This document shows, piece after piece, positions 36,090 through 45,928 of a stretch of DNA of 64,000 bases. The notes beneath the pieces were generated by a model. It saw only the letters and a program-made list of their open reading frames with translations, did no database searches and had not been told where the DNA came from. Position numbers and translations under genes: made by a program. This DNA comes from Pseudopyrenochaeta lycopersici (lineage: Eukaryota > Ascomycota > Dothideomycetes > Pleosporales > Pseudopyrenochaetaceae). Each line of letters starts with the position of its first letter. Position 1 is the stretch's first letter. The stretch covers positions 248,001 to 312,000 of the forward strand of contig NHZP01000040.1 in NCBI GenBank assembly GCA_003313425.1. The letters run 5' to 3'.

Positions 36090-37041
36090 CCTAGCTCATG
36101 TCCAGGCGTGCATCCAGCATGCGCGGCCTTTTGGGGGGTTGGTCGCTTTGCCAAGGAGTGAGGCGCAATGGATGCGGACCACCGGGCAGGGACGCTGGCG
36201 ATGCAATCGCTGAGGCAGTCGCGACGACGCAAGAGGGAGGAAGGAGACAACGAGGGTCGGTCGGCCAGCGGGAATTCGTCTTGTTTGTTCGTTTCGCGAG
36301 GAAGGCGCGGCTTGTGCACTTGGGCTGGGGTTGCCGAGTAGCTTCGCCGCTGTTTCAGGACGGTTGTCGCGCTGCCGCAGAGCGACGAGGGCCGGTGAAG
36401 CGCAAATCTGCCGCTTGTTGGCGGTGACGGGCGAACAGGCAGACAGGCCGGGCAGTCGGTCGTCGTGGTAGTGGGTGGTGTGAGGTTGTTGCAGCGGTTC
36501 GGGGCCGTGAATTATTTTGGGCCTGGGTCGCTCAACTTCCCCCCCTTGCGAACGCAACTCTGAAACAGCTGACAAGGCACATTGGCGCACTACCCTCTCA
36601 CGCTAGCCTGTTCCTTACTCCTTTCAGCGATCCTCCACGCGCAAACATCATCAAAGGGGACCCGGCTCGGGCCTTTTCTTGTTCGTATTCCACCATGTCC
36701 TAGCATCTGAAGACCTCACAATGCTCTGCGTGAGGCACTTTAGATGTATTCTCCACACTTATCATGGCTACACGACACTTTGCGCGACCTAATTTTAATA
36801 CATTCACCAGCTTCATAATGGCTACAAGGCCTTTGAATTAATGCACGTATTGTACCTTTTCGAGCATTTGAAGTTCTTCACGACACTTTGCGTGAGGCAC
36901 TTTTGCATTCATTCACAAACTTCATCATGGCTTCAGAGCCCTTTCATTAATCCATAGAGAACTCAATTTTTCCTACTTGATCGGCAAACCATATTTTACT
37001 GCGCAAGAACGGCACCAGAAGCACCGGTACATGCACCAGCA
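36090..37041. other. Upstream region of tea4 with a diverged triplicated segment
   Basis: GC-rich sequence to about 36560 is probably the tea4 promoter and leader. From 36725 to 36935 there are three diverged copies of a segment of about 42 bp (starting at about 36727, 36782 and 36891), each ending CTTCATAATGGCT or close. No gene is supportable. Confidence 0.5.
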
Positions 37042-37488
37042 TCACCATCTGGTTTGTTGTCTGGGTTCCTGTACTACGTCTTTGGCCTTCCCATCCCTCG
37101 ACTTGGCAGTCTCAAACGATGTCTCCATATGCTTGCCAGCATACTTGTCGCCGCCCAACACAATGGTCTTGATCTTTTGTCCCTGGGCCAGGTTTTCCGG
37201 TAGCACTTTGATCATGCTATCCTTGGCTCGAAGATCAAACAGATCTTTGCCGGGTATCGCCCAAGTCTCTTTGCCATCATCATTGAAGATGACGATTTCG
37301 TCTGGATAGTACCCAGCATCCTTTGCCAAGATCATTTCTCGCTTCTCCTCGTCGAGAGCATCCCACTTGGCGTGTACTTGCTCGACCGTTGCGGTTTGGA
37401 CATATTCCATGGCATCATCATCACGCCGCGCCTTTTTGCTCTTCACCTTCTCGGTCATGTCCTTGTTCTCGACTGGATCCATATCCAT
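37042..37488 (-). CDS. Hypothetical acidic/charged protein, possibly missing its first exon
   Basis: A frame of 149 codons from the first ATG (37488) to 37042 encodes a soluble, Lys/Asp/Glu-rich protein (MDMDPVENKDMTEKVKSKKARRDDD; later YYPDEIVIFNDDGKETWAIPGKDLFDL). The frame is open upstream to about 37542 without ATG, and acceptor-like sequences (TTCCAG, CTCAG) occur just before, so an upstream exon is possible. I recognise no domain. The amino-acid composition and length make chance openness less likely than for neighbouring frames. Confidence 0.45.
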   Translation of the reverse strand: MDMDPVENKDMTEKVKSKKARRDDDAMEYVQTATVEQVHAKWDALDEEKREMILAKDAGYYPDEIVIFNDDGKETWAIPGKDLFDLRAKDSMIKVLPENLAQGQKIKTIVLGGDKYAGKHMETSFETAKSRDGKAKDVVQEPRQQTRW

Positions 37489-37962
37489 CTCAATGTCACC
37501 GTCCTGAGCTGGAATCGGTCCCAAGACCAACCAACCAACCAACCACTTGGAGGTCCCTACAGCACTAGGCTAGTCGGATTTACCAAGACGGTCTTGAGAG
37601 ACCCAGACGTGCTACAATGAAGAGCAAAGTACCGGGGGACGCTACAACGAAGAGCGTGAGAACGAGTGCAGATTATCCTCGATCTGCGATCAGTTTCAAT
37701 GCAGCGAAACAACCTAGCATCCACAATAAAACAGCGCCCGAGGTTGTCGATGTTGCACGCCGAAACGTGCACCCAGAGTTTGTGATGTTGTGGATGAGGT
37801 CTCAAGCCTGACCAAAAAGTTGCTCTTATCCTCGAGCCCTGCCAAGTCCGCACGGGACAATAGAACAGGCAGTGACGAGGTAGGTGATGGTGAAGTGAGG
37901 AAGTGTGCCGCTGTGATTGATGATTGCCCAGTGTCTTTGGGGAAAACATGCTAACGGAGAGG
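37489..37962. other. Spacer upstream of the hypothetical gene
   Basis: Open frames on both strands overlap here (for example 37557-37949 minus). One could hold the missing first exon of the hypothetical gene but no junction is convincing. Confidence 0.35.
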
Positions 37963-38140
37963 ATAAATCGTCCTCAACAGGTGTCTACATCCTTGACATA
38001 GTACGCCCACTCATCGAGAGCAAACCAGCACCTACATAAAGGCGGCGAAGAGTAAATCGTCCTCAACAGGAGTCTACATCCTTGACATAGTACGCCCACT
38101 CGTCGAGAGCAAATCAGCACCTACATAAAGGCGGCGAAGA
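37963..38140 (+). repeat. 89-bp tandem duplication
   Basis: The segment beginning TAAATCGTCCTCAACAGG at 37964 is repeated from 38053 with a period of 89 bp and only a few substitutions (GGTGTC/GGAGTC, CTCATCG/CTCGTCG, AAACC/AAATC). Both copies end ACATAAAGGCGGCGAAG. No frame or known element explains it. Confidence 0.9.
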
Positions 38141-38560
38141 AGCAAGAAGAGAGGTTTAAAGCAACGTCAATAAAAAATGCAATTTATTGTTAGCATTCTA
38201 ATCTGCGAAGATTCGAAACTGCTAATGATATACGAAAAAATGCCACCTTCCTGGTTTTAAGTCAACTACGTACAACATTACAACTGCGCTTCAGTGGTTT
38301 CATGAGGGTACTGCTGGTGGAAACACGGAAACCGAGTTAGCATGTATGGCAATGGGGCACAATAATACACTTATTGATACTGACCATAAGTTGTTTGTGT
38401 TTTGCGTAGTTTCGTAGTATAACTACTTAATATGAAAAAATTTATGCGTGGTAGAGTTGTAGACAGTAGTCTAGCTTCGCAGCTAACAACCTTGTCCTCG
38501 ATTCCAAATGTGTTCAAATGTAACTATCTTTATACCAGTTGCTGACCTCCCGCGAGCATA
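38141..38560. other. AT-rich spacer
   Basis: I see nothing supportable here; it precedes the 3' end of the cysteine-rich secreted protein gene. Confidence 0.45.
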
Positions 38561-39334
38561 TCAAAGCCCAGCCTCTTCAATGGGGATATAGCCTGGTGTT
38601 CCACCGAAATGCCCAAGAAAGGTCTTCAGTCCAGGATCAGCGCTGGGACAGATTGGCATCGTACGCGCGGGATCACACGAATTGGGAAACTCCGGAGTCC
38701 CACACGACTGAACGCAAGTCCGGAATGTTGTGCTCTACGCTCTTCGTCAGTGATGTTACCTAACCATATGAATTAGAAACAAACTCACAGCAGTTTGTTT
38801 TGGGCCTTCAATCTTCTCCTTGAATGGAGCGATGAACGCAAAATCCTGCCATGTTTCCTCATTACCACAACCAACCTCAACGACCCTTCTGGCCTGCCCA
38901 CTGACTGTAACAACCTTGGCAATGGCTATTACACCGCACTCCAGACCGCCGGCAGGGCACAGCTGCGTATCGCCATAAGATGTCTCATCCGAAGCACTCC
39001 ACGAGTACTCGTAGCCCACACTTGCGCCCAGAGAAAAGATTTTACCGATATCGATACCACCACTGAAGCCAACGGAGATCGTGTGTTGAATGGTGATGGT
39101 ATGTGCAATGCCCTGTGATAGCTCGCAGTTATCCTCTAGATTGGACACGCAAAATACAGGGCTGCCCATAACGGGTGGCTGCCTGAAAGGCGCCGATGAT
39201 TTCAGGTTTTGGTACTCAATAGGCTGTCGTTCGGGGGCATTACAGAACACCTGGCGGCGTTCAGGGAGCACGGCTGCTTGTGCGGCTGCGTCCATAAGAA
39301 CGGTGGCGATAATAAGGCTGTTGAGCAAGGACAT
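38561..39334 (-). CDS. Cysteine-rich secreted protein of unknown family (239 aa)
   Basis: Exons 39334-38789 and 38734-38561 join in frame (intron 38735-38788, GTGAGT donor, GCGTAG acceptor). The second exon was chosen because this acceptor opens a Cys-rich frame (TFRTCVQSCGTPEFPNSCD, then PICPSADPGLKTFLG) whereas other acceptors lose the cysteines. The N terminus is a signal peptide (MSLLNSLIIATVLMDAAAQA), and a pro-segment may end at LPERR. Ten cysteines lie in the mature part. A central stretch, TITIQHTISVGFSGGIDIGK, alternates polar and apolar residues like amphipathic beta strands. I cannot assign a family; it is probably extracellular, and a role in interaction with a host or other microbes is conceivable but unproven. 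Confidence 0.75.
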
Positions 39335-40920
39335 GATGGAGTGTGGGTCAAATATTGCAAAGAATGTGACTGATGAGGACGGATGAGCGAAGGGGTAGCT
39401 TTGACAGAAGACTGGTAGTTAGGTATTCGAGTGGATCTGGTCTTCTAGAATAGGTACTGGCTTGATTCTTATACTTTTCGCTCCACTCTGTGCGCTGTAG
39501 GCAAACACTACTGATCTGAAAATTCCCAAAACGCGGTCTCGATACAAAAGGGTTGTAAACGCCTCGCCCCCATGGATCCTCCGCTTTGATGATGTTGCAA
39601 TCTAAATGTATAAGTGCTCCAATGTGCGACCTTTTCACACTCGATAAATTCCAAAATACTTCTCTAGCTGACCAGTGCATGCCCACCTAGTTATGTTGTA
39701 GTCAGCGGCCCCAATTCGAGACAGGAGTTCTTGGCGTCTGTTGGGGTCCGGGGGCGGGGCGGCATGCGCACGCGCACGCGGGGTTTTTTTGTGATAGTAA
39801 ATTGGATAAAGAAGTTAACATATCCAGGCGCTTCGATAGTCCGGCTTTTCTGTTCGCAGAGTACTAGATACCCGGCTAACTTGATGCACTTAACATGGCT
39901 GCGGGCAGAGTGTCCGGTAAACCACTCTTGTACTCTGGTCCCTGCTTGCGAAACTGTGGCGACTAAAACAACTGCTAAAGTTGGATATAATCTCTATTAT
40001 GTATGTTGTTTCGTAGGCCGGACCCATTATTCAAATCTCTTCCAGCGTGCGCTGCCTTATCGTTGATTCAGCACTGTCTTTTGCGTACCTTCGCTATTAT
40101 TTTGATATATCGATCCACCACACTCATGTTGCCTTGAGCGATTTAATGACTTTCACAGACCTAAATATTGGGACAAAAATCTCTGTGACGGTTACGGTGA
40201 ATTTAGGCGCAGTGGTGCTCACTATAAACCATCATCGCTACAGGCGTTTACTCAACTCTGGCCGGCTATCATCGCAACCGTAAACTACGCCGTTGTCTTT
40301 GCCTTCTACAGCAAAACTCGTTGGGATATGAAAGTTACATTTCTGATATTTGCGATCGGCTTCACGACTCCCGTGACACTTCACATTCTCTTCACCCGCT
40401 TCAAGCTCATGAAACCTCAGCTCTGAGTCCATATAGGCAATGTTTTTTCCGAGGTTTTGTGCAGGCTGATCGACTGAAGTGGAACAAGCCCGTCGAAAAG
40501 CAACTGCCACGACCGCAAGGTTACACACCAAAGTGTGTTCAGAGTGCGTCCTCGTAACCTGGGTTGTCTTGTTAGCACATGGGGTAATGAGTAAAAGGAC
40601 AAAAACATACAATAGCGGGATTTGCTAGTGGTCTCTCACATAACCACTAATCCGCCGGCACACTATATATGTATATACATACATATATATGGCTGAGCGG
40701 ACGTGAAGCTTTATAGTCTCTTGGTCGGACGTGAAGAAACCCTTTGGTTCTCCTGTCTTGGGTATTCTTAGTGCGCATAACGGCTGTATAGAATAGACCA
40801 ATACGATGTGTGCAGGTCAATCAGAGCGTAAGAGATTCGACAGCCAGTTGAATTGGGGTAGGCATTTACATATAGGAAAATAGACGAACCCAATAGCCAC
40901 TAGAAGCTTACATGATACGT
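39335..40920. other. Intergenic region with a possible gene remnant
   Basis: A very G-rich tract lies at 39742-39786. On the minus strand a textbook intron (40559-40610, GTATGT..GCTAAC..CCCAG) precedes a 106-codon open frame (40558-40238) with several cysteines, but the upstream side has stops and no ATG. This could be a decayed gene that lost its first exon. Other frames have no features. Confidence 0.4.
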
Positions 40921-43490
40921 CTATATACCACGGAAGCTAATGAGAAGAAGAGTCTTCGTAGGCTTGATCATATCCACTGCCCTTAGCAAAGTGTCCTCCA
41001 TACAGCTGTCAATCCACATGACACAGTACGCATCCGACAAGAATTCAGCGATGGCCAAAACCGCAAAAAAGGCGAGTACATTTGGTGGCCGGTAGCATGT
41101 AACAATTTTGCCGTGCTTTGAAGTTTGAACCGGGACATTGAAGTCTTCTCGGAAAGATTGACGTTCAAGGTGGTGGCGCTGTGGACACTGACAATGGATC
41201 AGATTGCGTGCCTTCAACGCGCAAATCACTAACCCACTTGGAGGAATGTGGAGAATATGGTTATTGGAGTTGGAGAGTTGAAATGTAACGCTCAAGGCTC
41301 CAGGAGACTCTTCCATTCGCATCACAAGCTTCTTGCTTTCAAATCCGCTGAAGTCCATTTCGTTGCCAACAATATTGCCCTCATCGTCGCAAAAAGAAGC
41401 ATCTGAATCTTGATACCAATCATAGACTCGATCGTAGGCAATACCTTGCCACTCTATTCGCCCTGGAATGATGCGAATACTGCCTAGAAAGCATCTATAC
41501 TCAACCCCTTCGAGGATGGTACGGTGTGCACAGATCCCCCCGCTTGCGATTGCACCACTCCAACTATCCAGCCTCCAGCTCTCTTGCTGCTGCCTGGGTA
41601 TAGCGAATAGCCCCAAGGCGTCTAGCATAATTACTCGAGATCGATGCTCAACAGAGTATGACCACTTGAGTTCGTCGTCATATCTTTCAGGTTCGATGAG
41701 CCGAGCAATGAGTCCTAGATTATGTCGTGTCTGCTTAGATTTGCCTTTGATGTTTAGTCTTCCCAGAGTAAGTTCGTGTTGTTTGTCTTATAGTCGATCC
41801 AAACCATCCCGCCTAGGTAGTAGATTAGGAACAACGAAGACATTGGATAGAATGAGACCGGCTTTCAGTATTGTTTCCGCCGTGACGACGAGACAATATT
41901 TCCATGATAATGATGGTTCTGGCGACGCTTGCTCTTTACTTTCAGGGGTACAGGCAACACAGCTACAAGCTTTCGCAAAGTAGGCAAGAGCTGAATCATA
42001 CTCGGTTTGAGCCTTATAACATTCGACAACAGCAGCCTTTTTGGCCTTTCCATCTACAACTGATGCCAGCTCTGGAAACCACTTCACCAAATTGGCTAAA
42101 TATCGACATCCATTGCTTGCATCGGCGTAATAGATCCAATTTCTTCGAGTGTCAATATCAATTTCTTCTTCTCCGTATGCAACGGCCTCAAAGATCCTTG
42201 CCGCGCTTCCGAGCATTGTGGCAAATTCTGATTTCGACTCCCTCAGCCTTTTGAATGCAGCTCCAAAGGCCAAAGACAAACAATGATTCCACTCAAGCCG
42301 CCCACTCGCAATCATTTCATCGTTGTTGTCGTTAGCATAGATGATATCCGAGACATCTTTCAGATGAACGACCTTGCTTGGAAAGTGCAGCGCTGTTAAC
42401 TCAGAGCTGAGTGGAGACTGGGCGTCCAATGCGTTCTGAAATATAAACCGCGCCTGAATTGTAGCCGGAGCATCGGAGTTAAAATAGAGTGTTTCTTCAT
42501 TGTGAGCGATAATGACAATGTTGAGATCGAATAGCCACTCGGCAACAGCAGCAAGGAAACCAAGATCCCCTCCCCCAGTGATGGTGACAGACTCTATTTC
42601 GTTTCTAGAAACCTCTCCGAGAGCGATGAGCGCTTTCGCAATGTGCCTAGCTGCGGAGCGGCTTCTAGAGCTGGATCCGAAGTCCAAGTCTGTGGAATTC
42701 CTTGTTGGAAAGAGGGAGGGTTATAAGCCATGGAAGTTCATCATGGTTTCTGCGGTTTTACCAAACGAAGTCGTCGCCAATGTGCCGGCGCATGCCTTGA
42801 CGAGCTTTGACCAACTCTCCAATGATACTCTGGGTTCGTTATGCGAGTTCTGAAGAGCGAGGGTCTCGTCTAAGACTTTGGCAGCAACGTCTTCAAAATA
42901 GACTTCGGAGAGCGCAGCAGATATTGCTATAAGGGCGAGACCATCCGTATGAGTACCCAATAGCTGTGGGATACTTGTAATACCAAATCCAAAGGAGAGT
43001 GCTCTATCGAAGCCTCTAAAGCACGACAAGGAATTTATAGCATGGCGAATGCGAGCTGCCCCTCTGGGCCCAAGATGGAACTGAACAGCAGCTTGTTTTC
43101 CAGCAACAATCGTAAATGGGTCAACACCATGACTGGCCATGCGTCCCAGGGCATTCACTGAGAATGAGACAGCGCTATCTCCTAATCGAACCCAGTCGAC
43201 GGTTCCGGTCTGAGCAAAATTGCTTTGGGACATCATGTCTCCAGAATTCATCTTCTAAAAAAGGGTCGAGTTTCAAGTAAAATAGAGAGCTTGAAAGCCT
43301 GTATTGAAAACGTACCTGAATAAAGCCTCTGGGTGAAGAAGGAGGGGTTATAAAGATCTGGTTAAAATCCGACTGTGCCGCAGTCCTGCCCAAGTCACTG
43401 GTTGGACTTAACACGGGCAGGGCAGAAAGCCTCGCGAACTTTGAATTGGAGTTTATAATAGCCAGCGAGGATCGTTGATATTCACTATCG
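40921..43490 (-). pseudogene. Fungal-specific uncharacterised protein gene interrupted by one in-frame TAA
   Basis: Exons about 43490-43316, 43254-42762 and 42689-40921 join in frame through canonical introns (43255-43315, GTACGT..TTTTAG; 42690-42761, GTAAAA..CACAG). The frame is open over about 800 codons except for TAA at 41788-41790, between RRDGLDRL and DKQHELTLGRLNIKG; coding resumes in exactly the same frame and runs 288 codons to 40921. No intron can remove the stop in frame. CAA to TAA is the simplest origin, matching repeat-induced point mutation or ordinary mutation. The first exon has no ATG in the open part, so the 5' end is unresolved. No domain is recognised; the style (ITGGGDLGFLAAVAEWLFDL, LVICALKARNLIHC) reminds me of an expanded family of hypothetical proteins in Pleosporales, unverified. 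A read-through or two-protein reading cannot be excluded. Confidence 0.65.
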
Positions 43491-44507
43491 TGGTGTGTTT
43501 AGGGGGAACTTATTACGAGCAAGTTTCCCAGCGCCTTCTATTGTAGGACACCAAGTCCCGTGAGCCCTGACCAGACTTATGCGTCGATACAACGTTTGCG
43601 CTGATATACTTGGTTCTACAGCCTAAATGTGACTTAGGCCAGGGAGAGTAGATTTTGAGAAATTCAAGTGGTCAGCAGAAACGAGAGACTAGGTTAATTG
43701 ATATCGAATGAGGAACAAGGGAACTGTAGCTGTTCAGTTGGGTCAACAGCATAATCAAGATAGCCAAAGCAGCATATCTCTATGGCAACAGCCTGAGGTA
43801 CTCCAGCGCTTTGTTTAGGGTGACATTCTGACATTCTTAGATGCGGCATATGTCAACTCGAGAGTATGACAGATCATCTTGCCGCACCTGCTCTCCGAGA
43901 AGCGAATCCCTTAGGGTCATATGTTTGGTCTTGGTATTGTCTTGTCCAAAGTTCGCGCACATTTCTTCATTTACATATTTTTCTCCCTATGTGTGTATTG
44001 AAGTATAGAATAATGGGGCACCGCATTATCGTCAAAGCATTGGAGCGTCGTAATGACTGTGGCGCTATATAACTGGACGACTGTCGACTAGGAGCATGAT
44101 ATAGACTCAACGATGCAGTCAGACGGACCGAGTTGACGAAAACCCATCGCTCCACTATAATACAAATCACAGGTGGTATTATATCAAGCACCAGACGCCA
44201 GAGCATCTCTTTGTATTCCGGAGCGCGGAGTCGCTGGAAAACGTGCACGTAAGTAGCCAAACGGCAGGCTGACAAGCTATAGCTAACTGAATACTGTCTT
44301 GGATGTGGATAGCTGCAATCGCTTATTTCCTCAGCCCTTTCTCGAAATAGATATATTCCAGCATATACATAGTAAACCACTCTAAGGGAAGAATTAATTT
44401 TATGAACAAGAGAGATGCTTGGATTAAAGGAAAATCTAGGGCCATGCCAATAGTTGGGTATCTTCAAAACAATAAACGCCATGAACTGTCAGTGTTTATA
44501 AAAACGA
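43491..44507. other. Intergenic region without a supportable gene
   Basis: The longest frame (44482-43967, minus, 171 codons) has hydrophobic patches but no signal peptide, domain or splice structure. It lies directly downstream of the J-protein gene and probably includes its 3' region. Confidence 0.4.
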
Positions 44508-45611
44508 CTACAAGGCTGCTTCCTCGGCAGCCTCTTGTTTCCGAATCTGATCCTCGAGTCTCTTCTTTTCCGCCTGCTTCAACCTCATCATAGTGACCTC
44601 CTCCAGACTCGGCGTCTTGGGGCTGAATGAGAATTTGGGAGTGCCAATGGGAGTGCCGCCCACGCCTTTTCCTAGGCCGGGTCCAAAGGAGGCGCGGAAG
44701 GACTTGTTTGGCGTGGCAACTGGTGTGGAAGGCGCTGATGGCGCATTGCCGTTTACAGGCGACTTGATGTCTGGTTCGCCGTTGGCCCAGGATACGGATT
44801 CCAGGGACGGGTAGTCGGATTTGGCGTCCATGACAGCGGCATGGGCGTGGTCGAGGCGGGTGTAGATTACAAAGACCATGGCGAGGAGCTTGCGGTGCTT
44901 TCCACCCGATGGGCGGATCTTCTTCTCTTTGCCCATGACTACGCTGTCGATCTTGCCATACTTGGCAAACATGTTGGCGATTGTGTCCTTGTCCCAATCC
45001 AGCATTTGGTCTTCTCGTTGGAAACGCACCTTGACCGTGCGATCAAGCTCTGCGCTATCGCCAGGGCGCGGTGCTTGTGGCTCAGGACTCTTCTCTAGCT
45101 CCACGATACTGGCTTCGTCCTCATCCTTGCGCTTCTTCTCTAGTCGTTCCTGCGCTTCCTTTCTCCTCCTCTTTCCGTCTTCAGCCAGCCTCTGAATCTC
45201 TCGCTCTCTCCTCTCAGCATCGCTCATCTCCTCGGCTCTCTTCCTCTTCAGGCCATTCGTAAAGTCTCTGCCTTCCCTCTCTCTCCTCTCCAGGTCATCC
45301 TTCATCTTCCGCCTCCGCCCATCCAGCAACTCATCCTGCAGCGCCTTCTCCCTTCGACGTGTGCGCGCCCTATCGTATTCGCCCTTGAGCTTTGCGTCTA
45401 CGAGAATGTCGCGCGCCCACCCCAAGTAGATGAAGCGGTCGGCGGCATCTTTGTTGTCTGGGTTCTTGTCGGGATGGTAGCGGATGGAGGCTTTGCGGTA
45501 GGCTTTTTTGATGGACGGCTCGTCGGCATCGAAGGCGACGCCGAGGAGCTCGTAGAAGTCTTCTGTGGTGGACTTTGCGAGATCCTCGAGATCTTTATTA
45601 GTGTCGCCCAT
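44508..45611 (-). CDS. J-domain protein with RRM, DNAJC17/Cwf23 family (367 aa)
   Basis: One intronless frame starts at the ATG at 45611. The J domain spans about residues 17-82 and has the essential HPD in RYHPDKNPD, for stimulating an Hsp70. A long Arg/Lys/Glu-rich helix follows (about 85-175), then an RRM-like fold at about 190-275 (TVKVRFQ..IANMFAKYGKIDSVVM..MVFVIYTRLDHAHAAV). This order (J domain, charged helix, RRM) is that of human DNAJC17 and fission-yeast Cwf23, spliceosome-associated proteins. The C-terminal 90 residues are Pro/Ser/Gly-rich and end in a short charged helix. It likely acts in the nucleus in pre-mRNA splicing. It shares a 317-bp divergent promoter with PUS4. Confidence 0.9.
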   Translation of the reverse strand: MGDTNKDLEDLAKSTTEDFYELLGVAFDADEPSIKKAYRKASIRYHPDKNPDNKDAADRFIYLGWARDILVDAKLKGEYDRARTRRREKALQDELLDGRRRKMKDDLERREREGRDFTNGLKRKRAEEMSDAERREREIQRLAEDGKRRRKEAQERLEKKRKDEDEASIVELEKSPEPQAPRPGDSAELDRTVKVRFQREDQMLDWDKDTIANMFAKYGKIDSVVMGKEKKIRPSGGKHRKLLAMVFVIYTRLDHAHAAVMDAKSDYPSLESVSWANGEPDIKSPVNGNAPSAPSTPVATPNKSFRASFGPGLGKGVGGTPIGTPKFSFSPKTPSLEEVTMMRLKQAEKKRLEDQIRKQEAAEEAAL

Positions 45612-45928
45612 TGCGTATGGCGTGGATGCGCCGGGAGCGCAGATGTGCAGGAGTTGCCTTGGACGCGTATGACTGTTAGAGACGCGCTATTTGCGATCCT
45701 GGCGCAGGAGAGTACCGGTAGTAAAGGCGCAGGACGAGGGAAAGTAAGTGGCACCATCGTAAGGCTGCAGAACATTCACGAGACGATCGACGCCGCACGC
45801 GCCTTCCCGGCTTGGCATTCGGAACGGCTCGGAAAAACTTTCCCATGTCAATTCACCGCAGCCAGAGCTTCGCGCCTTCCGCGTCCGCCCCGCCCATGTC
45901 AGTCGTTTCCTCAATCAAACGCACAATC
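45612..45928. promoter_or_regulatory. Divergent promoter between the J-protein gene and PUS4
   Basis: The two start codons are 317 bp apart on opposite strands, so the region must serve both genes. It carries no obvious TATA box, typical of housekeeping promoters. Confidence 0.6.

Noticed and set aside
43967..44482. 171-codon minus-strand frame as a membrane protein gene
   Set aside because: Scattered hydrophobic residues only, no defined helices or homologous segments, and it lies in the 3' flank of the J-protein gene.
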